DNA from: Rhizoctonia solani | Taxonomy: Eukaryota > Basidiomycota > Agaricomycetes > Cantharellales > Ceratobasidiaceae | Assembly (NCBI RefSeq): GCF_016906535.1 | Contig: NC_057371.1 | Span: 744,001-808,000 of the forward strand | DNA length: 64,000 nucleotides | Reading direction: 5' to 3' | Shown: piece by piece, positions 24,993 to 36,816 of the stretch | How the letters are laid out: each line of letters begins with the position of its first letter | Position numbering within the stretch: position 1 is the stretch's first letter | Notes under the pieces: generated by a model | Databases searched by the model: none | What the model was told of the DNA's origin: nothing | What the model saw: only the letters and a program-made list of their open reading frames with translations | Position numbers and translations under genes: made by a program

Positions 24993-26695
24993 CTAAAATA
25001 AGAATTTTACATTTTGGTAAAAATCTAACATCGGGTTCTCCCCATTGCGTAACGTCGTCGCATCCAAATCGGCATACTTTTCTAAGAACTCACGATGCGC
25101 ATAGACGTTACTTTTGCGCTCCCCAACGGCCAGTCCACTAGAGGATAACACCCCTTCAATCGGTTTTCTGCGTCCTTGGGGTGAAAAGAAGTTCGACCCA
25201 AGTTTTATAGAACCCGCAACGCTTCCTAGTGGTGATGCCCGGGTCCCTCGCTCGTCGTCCCCGCCCCCGACGACAGACTCGTACATGTCTCTCAGGAGGT
25301 CAAAATTGGTCGGGAAGAAGATGTCAAAGTATCCTTGATGGACGAGATATGTCTCGCATGGAATCATCATGTCGTTTACGCGCGTTTGTACCACAGGCGC
25401 GTTGTAACCTGGTATCGTGTCCGGGAGCGAGGAGAAATCGGATAGTAATAAACGATGCCGAGGGAACTTTTCATGTATGAGGACGAGGAACTCAAGGAGT
25501 TTGGTAGGAATAAACTCTCGTTGCGTCATGTTAGGAGCAAAGGGCAAGTAAGGACGGATTGCTCGCATAAAAGAGTTGTTGGCGAGCGAAGGCGCAAGAG
25601 CTGGGGAATTATGTCGAATGCGGGAGCGAAGATTGAGGAACCTGGATATTAACGGATCATGCGCAGGTTCGTAGAGTTCGAAAAAGTCGCCAAGCTGGTT
25701 AATTGCGACGATTGCCTGGAGGGGTCTGAGTGTCTCATATTCATATCGAATAATGTCATGGGCGAAATTGTCCTGCGGATATGGTCAACTCGAGCTCACA
25801 GAAGACCAAACAAAGTTACGCACAATAACCTCCATGGCTAAAAAGAAGCATGGCGCTGGCTCCTGTTCTGTCCAATCAAACACACTTTTGTGAAGGACTT
25901 CGACGATACCAGCGTGTCGTCTTTGCAAACGATCCGTTTGCTTTTCAGCAAGACTACCACTAATCTCAATAATTCGATATCGAGTTCGTTCGTAAACCTC
26001 AGGATGCTCGATTTGGAGGAAGTCTAGTATATTTTCGGCCAGTGTTCCGTTCCCCGCTCCAATTTCGTAGATTACGAGGTCCTCATATGGGAAATATTTG
26101 AGAAGATATTCCGATATGAGGCATCGGGCTATCGCATGGCCGTAGTATGGCTACCCAATTAGTTCAATGCATGCTCGCAACTCCAATCCGATGAAACCCC
26201 CTTTACCTTGAACAGTTCGGTAGGAGTATGCCATACTTGACGTCCAGGCCCCGTCCCGACACCAGCTTCGAGCCTATAATCCCGATACCTCTCGGCTACA
26301 GCTTGATGAAACACTCGAGAATTGGGTATCTCAGCAAAATCAAAGGGAGTTTCAGGGGTGAAGATGGTAGCTTGTTTTGGAAAGTAGCCATAGTGCGGGT
26401 TATAAAGCGCATCATCGATAAAGTCTCGAGAGAGCATTTTAACGCGGCGAGGTGGTTCCTTGGCCTGTTTGGCCAATTGAGAGGCAGTCACTCGTCGAAA
26501 AGTTTGATGTGGGAGAGCTGATGGATCCTCGACATCGAACAGAGAAGATTCATTATAGTTCCACCTATCTCGAGAGTTTGGGTCTGAAGTCTTTGAGGAT
26601 ACACAGCTCTGGCTAAAGGTACGGAAAGTGGGTAGATGCCGGCGGCTACTTGCCAGAAGCGAGCGAGAGCCGGAGACGCCGCGCAGACATATCAT
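24993..26695 (-). CDS. NDUFAF7: Mitochondrial arginine methyltransferase NDUFAF7-like (MidA family)
   Basis: SAM-dependent methyltransferase of the MidA/DUF185 family; the human enzyme dimethylates an arginine of complex I subunit NDUFS2 during assembly in the matrix. The start at 26693-26695 opens a Ser/Arg-rich mitochondrial presequence; the longer frame upstream begins with GTG. Family blocks are H-Y-G-Y-F, then G-P-G-R-Q-V-W-H-T-P, G-H-A-I-A-R-C-L-I-S-E-Y-L, the SAM site E-I-G-A-G-N-G-T-L, and D-F-S-S-L-P-D near the centre. The C-terminus reaches the stop at 24993 with an intact frame. It is divergent to the kinase at 27027, sharing about 330 bp of upstream DNA. Confidence 0.9.
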
Positions 26696-27026
26696 AGAGA
26701 TTGATATTCGAAACCTGCCAAGTCCACCCTCGACCACAGATTAAACCCAGGATTTATTTGGTTCTCGTAGTCAAATGAGGTCGATGCTACAGCGTAAGGA
26801 TCGCCCAGCACAGCCACACGTCATCAAGGCTTTACTGGATTTATCGACAAGCGCTGGGCTCCGGAAAATGAAATAGCCCCGAGCGACCACCTGCCTCGTC
26901 GAGAGTCGGGACAGACATGATCTGATAAATCAACACAATCTCTCAGGCTCTCAAGCTCCCACCTCATTTGGCCCCCCTGCTTCCCTCTTGATGCTCACTG
27001 ACAGCTCCTCGTGACCATATATCACA
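26696..27026. promoter_or_regulatory. Shared divergent promoter region, NDUFAF7-like gene and kinase gene
   Basis: 330 bp between two divergently oriented start codons. No clear TATA box or repeated motif was recognised. Confidence 0.4.
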
Positions 27027-27946
27027 ATGTGTGCTTCATATCTGCCTCCAGAAGATATCCTAGACTTGGCTTTGAGAGAAAGCTCTGATGGTCCCCCTGA
27101 CCCGCCTGCACTGAACCGTACTACTGGACTGTATCCATTTAACGAGGATGGGGCGTCATCCCAGATGTTTCGGTGCATCGTCAAACGTCCCCATGCAGAC
27201 CAGCCCCTAAGCTTTGCATCAGGTCAAGTATCCAGTACAGGCCCATCAGAGGGAACTTTGACAGTGCAACGCCAATCACTAGACGACGTTGTCAAACAAT
27301 TTGCCGCAGAGCTACGTGTATTTCGTACCATCGGTATCCACAAAAACGTCGTCCGTTTCTTTGGAGTTATCGAAGGTGTTGGGCTCGTGCTCGAGGAAAT
27401 TGACCACGGACACACACTACTTGAGTTACTGCCCACCATCTGGAATGATTCCACCAAGATTGACTGGTTCAATCAAATCCTAGAAGGCCTTGCGCACATA
27501 CATAAATTTGGGCTTTCTCACGGGGATTTGTCGTGCACGAATGTAAGTAGAGCGTCTATTTTTAGATGACTTTAATGCGATTACCCTTTGACTAGATCAT
27601 GGTTCGTTACAATGTCGTCAAGATACTTGACTTTGGCCATAGCACATATATAGGTGAAGAGGCGATTATGGGTACACCGCCCTTCTGCGCTCCCGAAATC
27701 CTTCGATCGGACAAAGGGACGGACGGACGGCTGGGGGACGCATATTCTCTAGGCATAGTCCTCATCTACCTTGAACGTGGGATCGACGAAGATGTGATTT
27801 CACTAGAAGATCAATTACAGGACAAGCCGCCTCAGATCAGCGACCTCAAGCTCTTTGCTAATTTGGTTTCCCATTATACCCTACCAAAGAGCGAGCGATG
27901 GGCAATTCAAAGGACTCATCATATAAAGACTCGTGACGATGATTAA
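27027..27946 (+). CDS. Divergent protein kinase-fold protein
   Basis: Two exons joined at T-N/I-M-V (intron about 27543-27597). The kinase C-lobe is clear: H-G-D-L-S-C-T-N replaces the usual H-R-D-L-K-x-x-N, then I-L-D-F-G-H-S (DFG), then G-T-P-P-F-C-A-P-E-I-L (APE) and D-A-Y-S-L-G-I-V-L. The catalytic Asp, the metal-binding Asn and the DFG Asp are kept, but the HRD Arg and the catalytic-loop Lys are missing. The N-lobe lacks an obvious glycine-rich loop. It may be a low-activity kinase or pseudokinase; the substrate is unknown. The protein is short (about 290 residues) and ends soon after the C-lobe begins, so the last helices may be reduced. Confidence 0.78.
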
Positions 27947-28284
27947 ATTGACCTAGGTAAGTGAATTAAAATAAGGGGTGTGTGATGTGACTGACTTGTC
28001 CCCAGTTTCTAGCTATCAACGTTTTATGCCTCCATCCAGATGTAGAGCCATGCTGTATTAAATTATCTTTGTCAGAAATCCAACGACCTTTACGAGTAGT
28101 TCACGCGTATCCGTATTGGGAACTTGGTACCAGAAAACAATCAGCAAGTCCGAATCCGGAGCCCTACTAAACGAAGCAAAAAGAAGACTCGTTCCATTAC
28201 TCTTGTAAATGTATCAACATACAACAGATTCGTTGTTTTCCAAACCCTCAGTCCATTCAACCTCCCATTTTTCTAAGATCCAAC
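27947..28284. other. Convergent 3' region
   Basis: 3' flanks of the kinase gene (+) and HSE1 (-). No gene was seen. Confidence 0.4.
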
Positions 28285-31257
28285 TCATGTCAAACTAACG
28301 CCCGCCATTCCTTGCTGTAACGCGTCCATACCACCTCGGGGCGGAACGCTCTTCAAAACATTCCCATCTGGACCGGTGAAGTACACCAGGCCGGAAGGAT
28401 CCTCTCCTCCCCCAAGATAATACTCGGCCCATTGACACGCCCCAGGATGCGGGTATACTGCAGTTCCGTTCCAGGGGTATGGTGGACCGGCTTGAGGCTG
28501 TTGCTGCTGGGGTTGGGGTTGGGGTTGGGCCTGAGCTGGAGTCTCGTGAACCGCTTGAGTGGGGTCTGGTTGAACGTGCTGTGCCTGGGGCGACTGTGCA
28601 TGCTCGGCCGCGACCGCCTCTGTAGGCTGGGGTTGGTACGCCTGTTGCTGCTGGGGCTGAGGTTGAGGTTGAGGCTGCTGGGACTGAGGCTGCTGGGACT
28701 GAGGCTGCTGCTGTTGAGGTTGTTGAGTTTGAGGCTGCTGCTGCTGAGGCTGCGCCTGGTACCCCTGCTGATATGCCGGGTGCTGTCCCGGTTGGCCTTC
28801 AGGTCCAGGTTGCTGTTGTTGTTGTTCAGGCGCGTGTGGGTACCCTGGCTGGCCCGCTTGAGGTTGAGGTTGAGGCTGTGGCTCGCTGCCATATGGGTAG
28901 TTCTGCGGTTGTGGTTGTGGCTGCTGTGACTCGCCACCGTATGGATAGCTCTGTGGTTGTGGTTGCGGCTGCGGTTGTGGCTGAGCCTGTTGAGTATGCT
29001 GTTCGCCCCCATACGGATACCCGGGCTGGCCTTGTTGATACCCCTGTTGCTGCTGAGGATGAGATTGGGGATGAGGCTGTGGTTGCGGCTGCTGCCCGGG
29101 AGACACAGGGGGTTGCTGAGGGCCATATGGTTGTTGACCTTGTTGGCCCTGGTACCATTGCTGCTGCTGAGTATTGCTGCTCTTGAGGGTATGGAGTTGG
29201 CTGAGGCTGCGGCTGCGGCTGTGGCGGGCCATAGGGCTGTGGTGGGTACTCTTGTGGGACGTTCTGCACGGGAGCTTGCTGCGGCTGAGCCTGGGTTGAG
29301 CCTGGGGCTGGGGTTGCGGGACTTGAGCCTGAGCCTGTGCTTGGGCCTGATATGCGGCATAGGCAGCTGGGTCGGGAACTTGGCCGTAAATGCTTTGGTT
29401 CCAACCGTAGGTCGAAACACCGCGGTTGTCCGCTGGCGGGCGGCCGTATCCTTCGGGCTGGGGCTGCGGGCCATATTCGTAAACCGCAGCTGATGGATAA
29501 TGTTAGCATATGCTGGACCAAGTTCCGCAGAGACATACCCGAAGGGTTGTGCTTGGCTACGCTCTCTTCCATCATGCGTTCAAATGTGTTCCTGGCTTTA
29601 ACGTAGCGTTCGTTCATAACCACCAGCTCGGCTAATCAAGGCCCTAAGCGTTAACATCCGCCCAGCGGTCTATCCAATCGTAAACGCACCCTTCTTTTGA
29701 CTGTACTTGTCGATCAACTTGAGGATCTTCGGACGCAAAGACATAGCCGAACGGTACAATTCCTAACGAATAATGATAATTGGTATGCACCCAGGGTAAG
29801 GATGCAAGGACAGCTTACTGGATTTCTTCGTTGTCGTTCAGGTTATCAGTCGCGGGATCAAACTCGCGCAACTTTTGCAACAAGTATCAATCGCCCCGCC
29901 TTGAGACCAGACCAATGCCTCTGCCTCTGCCTCCTTGGCAAGTTCAGCAGCCGTCGGCTCTGGAAGGGGTTCCTATCCAAAACCAAGCATCAACCAAACC
30001 CCGAACGCTGCATACAACATAGAAAAAAAGAAAACGCACGACATAATTGACAGGCAAGAGCCCAACAGTGCCTTTGATCTGACCCCTCCACCAATCCTTG
30101 TAGCACCGATCGACAATTTTGATAACGTCGCCCTTTTTGAATGAGAGCTCGCCTTGTTCGGTGGCGTTGAAATCGTGCAGAGCCTTGACGCGTTTGACAA
30201 TTTGCATCGTGCCTGGGTCAAGCGGCGCCGCTTCGGTCACGGGGGACTGCGCAGCGGGGGCCGGGGCAGAGTAAGACGGGGCCGCGGTTGGCGCGGGAGC
30301 TGGCGCTGAAAATGGAGCTGGAGCTGGGCTAGAGACTTGGGCAGGAGCTGGAGCTGGAGCCGGGGCTGGGGCGGGAGCGGGAATCGTATCCTGCCTGGAT
30401 GAAGAGGCCGCAACGGCAGGGTGGGCAGCAGGCGTATAGGCTGGCCCAGAACTGGACCCAGCGAATCCAGCACCAGAGCCGGATCCGGATCCGCTCGCCC
30501 CAGCATTCGTATACTCAGCCCAGCGATCACGCCCGCCCTTGTCATGCAAACTCATTTCCAAGACGCGTTGGAGCTCTTCTTCTTCGCGACGACGTGCTTC
30601 GTCATCGTATGTTGGAGCAGGAGCTGCATCTGCATCTTCGAATCGCATGCCTTTGGATTTGAGATTCGAGTAGCACTCTTCCATCAACCCAAGTTGAGGA
30701 TCATATGCAAACTCGCCAGCCCACATCTTGATGAGAGCTAGAGCACGTTTCTTTACTTTCTCATGACCATTCTGTAGTGTGGTGAGTGAGCGAGATATAC
30801 GGGCTGTACTGCAAGGCGGGATATTACCCTATCTGTGGCGAGCTTCTCAAGACCTTGAGTGAACGCCTTGGACGCAATCTCGCGATGCACTGTGATATCG
30901 CAATTCTTGGAGAGGGCCTCTGAAACGGATAATGCATAGAGCTGGACATTGGCATTGCGGTGTGTGAGACGCTTGAGAAGCGCGGCAATGACATTCCTTG
31001 CCCTAGATGAACGGGTGACGTCAATCCAGAATATTTCAAGGCGGGTGTCGAGCCGCGCTCACCCTTGTTCTCCTTCTTCAGAGACCTTGTCGCACAAATT
31101 CAACAAAATTTCCCAGTTCTCGCTCGTCTGGTTCTCATCGGTCGCTTTGACTGCCAAACATGCATGAGACTCGTCAAGTGCCCCTACACAATTACACCTG
31201 GACATTGCACTTACCGACGATGTCGTCGTACGGATTGACTTGACCTCCTCGAAACAT
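28285..31257 (-). CDS. HSE1: ESCRT-0 subunit HSE1 (VHS-UIM-SH3)
   Basis: Endosomal sorting protein that, with Vps27, binds ubiquitinated cargo and starts the ESCRT pathway. The ATG at 31255-31257 gives [14 protein letters not shown], the classic HSE1 start, spliced to [12 protein letters not shown]. Next come the VHS helices; a UIM ([12 protein letters not shown]); an Ala-Pro linker; an SH3 domain (V-K-A-L-H-D-F-N...W-W-R-G...G-L-L-P-V-N-Y-V); a GAT-like coiled coil ([15 protein letters not shown]); and a Gln/Pro-rich tail. One base appears lost at 29882-29883, where [10 protein letters not shown] is otherwise out of frame, and the tail has at least two further shifts between about 29165 and 29300. 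The tail is longer and more Gln-rich than in yeast. Confidence 0.92.
28490..29230 (-). repeat. Gln/Pro low-complexity coding repeat
   Basis: Irregular runs of CAG/CAA and CCN codons encode a Q/P/Y/G-rich, prion-like tail of HSE1. The antisense strand gives long but meaningless Leu-rich and Val-rich frames. Confidence 0.75.
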
Positions 31258-31426
31258 TGTAAATATCCAAAATAAATGTCTATATGTCTAGCGTGGCCAC
31301 CAAGATCGACGGTGGTGGATGGGAAAGAGATCAACTGTGGAGGAAGCGCGTAGTGCTTTGTCAGCATATGAGGGTCGCAGTCCTGTGCTCTGACTCTGCC
31401 CCACCACACCCTTACCCACGACGACA
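31258..31426. promoter_or_regulatory. Divergent HSE1-MMS2 promoter
   Basis: Only 169 bp separate the two start codons, so the core promoters of both ubiquitin-related genes must lie here or overlap the transcribed ends. Confidence 0.55.
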
Positions 31427-32112
31427 ATGGCCCAAGGTTAGTTCAGTATAAACCGTTCGAATTGAATTAATATTTGGGATATATGCAGTTCCGCGCAACT
31501 TTAAGCTCCTTGAAGAGCTCGAAAAGGGTGAGAAGGGTATTGGCGATGGCTCTTGCTCGTATGGACTCGAAGACGGCGATGATATGACAATGACTCACTG
31601 GAATGGCACTATCATTGGACCCGGCCATGTAAGTCCCATCACTTCCTATGAGCTCTATTGATTTATTCTAATATTTAACGCGTGTCCATTTCGCCACAGA
31701 CCGTGCACGAGAACCGTATCTACAGTCTCAAGATTGAATGTGGACCAGAATATCCAAACAAACCTCCTATTGTTACGTTCGTTTCCAAAGTGAATTTGCC
31801 GTTTGTTGGACCTACCGGAAAAGTCGACCATACCAAGTTGGCTGTGCTCACAAACTGGATTCGGGAGTCGTCGTTGGAATCTATTCTCGTTCACATTCGA
31901 CGGTGAGTATATCGATCACACATGCGTTGGTGCATGTGCTAACTTGGTTCAGGGAAATGGCAACTGCTCAGAACCGCAAGCTTCCTCAGCCCCCAGAGGG
32001 TTCCACTATTAGATGCCCCCTCTTACATGTATTTGTATCCGTCGCTAGCTTGACTCAACTATTAATCATCGACTTGCGGGTAGACGGTTCAAAAAAGAAT
32101 CAAATAAGATAG
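31427..32112 (+). CDS. MMS2: Ubiquitin-conjugating enzyme variant MMS2/UEV
   Basis: Catalytically dead E2 variant that pairs with Ubc13 to build K63-linked ubiquitin chains in DNA-damage tolerance. The first exon is M-A-Q plus one base (31427-31436); exon 2 starts at 31489 with [11 protein letters not shown]. Then come [30 protein letters not shown] and [13 protein letters not shown]. There is no active-site Cys, as expected. Members normally stop right after P-P-E-G-S-T-x. Here the literal frame runs 33 residues further, to 32112. One restored T near 32007 would give a Tyr and a stop at about 32010-32012, so the true end is probably there. Confidence 0.92.
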
Positions 32113-32177
32113 AATAACAAAACAAGTGGTGTTACACAGCAACAAGAGATATGCACAGCCCAAAACATGACCAGTCC

Positions 32178-32587
<410 letters not shown>

Positions 32588-33549
32588 TTTATTCGAGTTT
32601 AAAGGTTTGTGTGGGAGATAAAAGTTGCGTTGGGCTCAGAGAGCGCGAGTCGTGTAAGAATGAGGAGGAGAGGTGTTGATGAGGCTGATACGACTCGGGT
32701 TGAGCCCTTTTATACACCTAAACGGGTGTTTTGCGAGAGACCTAGCATCACGTGATCCTTCATCAAAGAAAAACAAACCCCAAACCGTACCTTTCGGTTT
32801 TACTGAAGTCGGCAGAGCTCGCTGTAGAGTGCGTACATAAAATACACAGAGAGAGACTTTTAGCATATATCTTGTCTATCTCACAGTATCTGAGCTATTT
32901 GGAACGCTAAGAGCGAGAATTGTGCGTTGCGACACACCTCACTCGGTCACGTGCGCATCTAATGTCGGGATTGTTTGGCGCTGATTCGCGCTTGCTTCTT
33001 TGTTTGGCCGCACCATCTATGTTCCAAGTCATGGCCGCCTTGGTTTCACTTTTTCTGGTGTAGTACCATTCATTCGTCCTTATAACCAACTAATTATACC
33101 GTATAGAGCCTCGCTCTAAGATATATGTGACAAAAACACATAAGAATGAGGTGGAAGTGTGAAAGTGAGAAAATGAATACATGTATCCCGTTAATTGATC
33201 TTTCCCAGACCCTCCCCTGAATTGCAAATCTCATCCTACTGGGTCAACAGCATAGGTCAATTGTATATGCACAACCCATGCACAACCCAGACCCGTTATC
33301 ACTCAACTACTAAATTCACTCATGTTTCTCGAATCATAAAATCTAGTTTAGTAATCAGGAGGTATAACTAGCTTGCTTCGATTTCGGAGTGGACACGTTC
33401 AGTTTTAGAGTAGAACATTGGTCCAGGCTTGTGAATCGAAGGGTCGGTCGTAGAGTAGTGCAAGGGGTTCCTATAGCTCAATACACACTTGCGCGATGAT
33501 AATACCGAAATAATGAAAAAAGCATTCGATATAGAGGCATAATATATTG
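32588..33549. other. H4 promoter and upstream spacer
   Basis: This holds the H4 promoter next to 32588 and then an AT-rich spacer to the phosphoesterase 3' end. No adjacent histone H3 gene was seen. Confidence 0.45.
32708..32714 (-). promoter_or_regulatory. TATA box of histone H4
   Basis: On the minus strand TATAAAA lies about 120 bp before the H4 ATG, embedded in a GC-richer promoter. Position and sequence fit a histone core promoter. Confidence 0.6.
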
Positions 33550-35849
33550 TCATACAGTAATTTTACTAAGCCCAAGCACTCTTGACAAACGGTTCATAAA
33601 TGCACTGGTGATCAATGGCTGGTTCACGCCCCAGCTCTTCACATCAGTCGTGGTGTAATTCTTTCCTCCTCCGCCAAGATCGTTCACAATCGAAATAATC
33701 TTGCTTTGATAAAAATCGTAAAAATCACATCAACGAGCGTGTCGTCTGTAACACTCGACGGGAACGGGAGGAAATATATTTAGGATACTGTATGAAGCGA
33801 TGGGCTCGTGTGAGATATCGTCGCCAACTCCAGGGCAACTCTGAGAACAAGGTCAGTCCAACGAGATCTCAAGTTATGTAGAGCTCACATCGGTCGTAAC
33901 GTATCCCAACGTCAACCCTTGGTCTCTCCTCGTTTCATAATGAGTCTCATATTGCTCCCTCTTCCACTTTTTAAAATGAGGCGCAATCTCTCCCTGGAAT
34001 AAGCCTTCGTCTTCCTCACTCCGTTTCGCAGCATTGGTAACTGGGCATTCAACTTGCCACAATCTGTTTTGCAATACCGGCGGGGACAGACATGTACACA
34101 ATCACGTTTGAGTACGGTGATACTGTGTATTGGTCATTACGAGTGAAAGGACCAGCATATACGTCGAATCGTTGGTTGCCGGTATCGATAACGGACGTGT
34201 GGGGAAGTTTGGCCCGTTCGGGTTTGAGGCTGCAAGTGCGGCAGGCAAAACTTGTTCCGCAGCAGGTTGAGTAGGGAAGCATTGTTCGGATATTGAACGC
34301 TAATGAGAACATTGGTCAACTGCTGCGAACTATCGGGAAGTGAAGTATTACTAACCGGTCAAGATAGTAATCCTGTGGTGCCTGTCCCCAGACTTGGGTC
34401 AAATTCCACTCATTGGCCACTTGGCCCATGTCTTTGGTAATCTTCTTCCCCTTGGCGGTGTCGAAACCGTTTCTCCCAGTCTTATTGGTATGGAACTGAT
34501 ACGTATTTCTATTCGCATCCAAGTACCTCCTTGAGAACTTGACGGGTTCAGTCGAGTTCTTAACCCCGTCTAGATCGGCAGACATCCATCCGACGGTCTC
34601 CATGTATTGTCCACTCATGAGCGACATACTCCTTTTGTCCAGTTGAACACAATCACGGATATGGGTATGTCCGCCAAAGATGACAATTGGGGTCGTTGGG
34701 TGAACTGCTCGGATTGCATCAAAGACAAGAGGCCATTTGTCCCTATGAAGGGACCGTCACTACGAGCTCGATTGGATCTCATGCAGGGATACTTACTTTT
34801 GAACAGGCATATGTCCCGCAAGAAGGAATAAATCAGGCTCTTCTTTAATCGCCTCTTTGAACTGATAATATATATTACCAGTTAGCATTCACCTAGACAA
34901 CTAAACCGATACAAAGGCTTACCCATGATTCGTTGACCATGGTTGCAACTTTTTGTACTGTGGTATTAGCGTTGCCTCCAGTAAATTCGAACATCACTCC
35001 GAGTGCAGTAATCTTTTTCTTGCTGCTCTGATGGATTAGGCAAGCCTCGCTTGAGCAGAATCAGAATACTCACTGTTTGGTGGTAAATTTAGCAAACCTC
35101 GAGCCGAGGGGTTTGCTGACCGTGTTTCCCGATTTATCTTGTATAGTGATGTTGACATTGGAAGAAAGATACCGTCCTTTAAGTCTGGGTGCGAAGTTGG
35201 TATGCATGTCATATGACACAGAATATTGGTAGAGTTCGTGACTAGTAGTCCATACAGTCAAAAAACTAAACTTGGCGACTCGCTACTGTACTCACTTGCC
35301 AATAGCCATAACATCATACGGCAATCTGGACAAAAATTCGTTCGACTATATATGGCCATATGTTGACAGTCTTCTTTAGATTGAAATTTAAATTCAACGC
35401 TTACCTTTTGTCCATTCACACCTCCAACAGGGAATCCATCGCTCAGCCCATTTCCGTCATGCAAATCGCCCGAATCAATAACAAGCAAGTCGACCCCCCT
35501 TCTATCTGCCTCTTTACGCATATGATCTACAAATGACGCGAAATCTCCAAAGTCCCCTGAATAGTTTGGTTCGGGAGGGGACTCATGGAGATGACCCAAT
35601 AACCAGCCTGTATATAATGACGTAAGTAGTTATTTGGGAAGAAAAATAAAGTGGGTTGAAAAGCGAACCATGTGTATCGGTCGTATGAAGAAAATTGATA
35701 TTTCCCCATTCAAGAGGAACGGTGGGCCACGTTGTACTGGGTGTCGCACCAGGTTGCATGCGTCGCATTGGCACATACGTGTGGTCGGCATGTCCGCCAC
35801 AGGCAAATACACCCGTGGTCGCTAGTACTAAAATAAATGGAACGAGCAT
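33550..35849 (-). CDS. Secreted calcineurin-like phosphoesterase (5'-nucleotidase superfamily)
   Basis: Metallophosphoesterase of the YHR202W/5'-nucleotidase type. A signal peptide from the ATG at 35849 ([10 protein letters not shown]) precedes metal-binding motifs H-T-T-D-T-H-G-W and [12 protein letters not shown], the G-N-H-E block, and G-G-H-T-H-I-R. The C-terminal nucleotidase-like domain includes F-D-V-Y-A-G-P-F. Likely vacuolar or extracellular; the substrate is unknown. A 45-bp intron (gtatcc...ttacag) near the end removes an apparent stop. One base is lost in the A run 33720-33724; with it [12 protein letters not shown] continues to the stop at 33550. Confidence 0.87.
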
Positions 35850-36816
35850 TGTCGTGGAGGGAGGAGATTTCCATCAAGCATGGTCGGTATATATAATAAA
35901 GCCTGACAGGGCACAAGCGGGAACTCAGGAAGTCAAGAACTCATGATCGGGCAAAGATTTGATAGTGTATTCCAACGTGTGTTGGGTACGATGAAGGGCG
36001 GATGGTGCGTGTACCGAGCAATAATATGATTTACATACAACCGTAGTACCACAGAAATAAGCTCAACAGAAAGATGGCACCAACAAAATCAGGACGGATC
36101 TGCGGCCAACGAAAGCGAAATATTCGGGCTGTGCTATCCAACATCATCCCCAACGTCCTCGAGAAAAGTTGAACGTCAGGGGCAAACAAGAGAGCACAAG
36201 AACGATTTCGTTCTCCCAGCGCTCCGTTACTCTCGAGAGCAGTTGAGCTGCGTAGGAGAGTGTAGCCCCGTTGACTACATCGCTGGTGATCATGTCAAAA
36301 ATGTTGGGCGAGCCAAATTTGTATGCCCGTGAAGGGTCTAGACCCTATAAGGAGATGCAATAAACGTATACAAAGACAAATAGGCTCGTTTTGGCGCATC
36401 CTTAGCCCACACTTAAGGGAATCGATTCGTGGAACACAATTGAAGAGTGTAGAACGATCTCCAGTACGATAGCTCCACTCAACCACTTACAATCAGTGTT
36501 TGAAAAAAGCGTCGGAAGGGCTTTGGCCTGGTGACCAATTGGTCATTTCTAAAATCCACTACTCGTAGTACCATTGTTGCAGCTTCCCGTAATTGCGATC
36601 TTGACTCTCTGTTCCTTAGTCCTAATTAATTGGATATATGCGACCGGTTCACTGTTTTTAACGCTAAAATATCAACAGATAGGTCTGCTGGCTAACAAAT
36701 CACGTTTGCGTAAGTCTGAGGTGAGACAAATTTTCTTGGTTTTGATACAACATATTTAATAGAATTGGACCAGGAGAGTGCTTATTTATCTTTTCCCAAC
36801 AGTTGCCAGTAAATCT
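35850..36816. other. Intergenic region
   Basis: Upstream region of the phosphoesterase gene and 3' flank of the MYND gene. No conserved coding segment was recognised. Confidence 0.45.

Noticed and set aside
28432..29186. Long plus-strand frames rich in Leu or Val opposite HSE1
   Set aside because: They are the antisense of the Gln/Pro repeat and have no domain; the minus strand reads HSE1.
34092..34274. Plus-strand 60-residue frame inside the phosphoesterase gene
   Set aside because: It is antisense to a conserved exon of the phosphoesterase and has no independent support.
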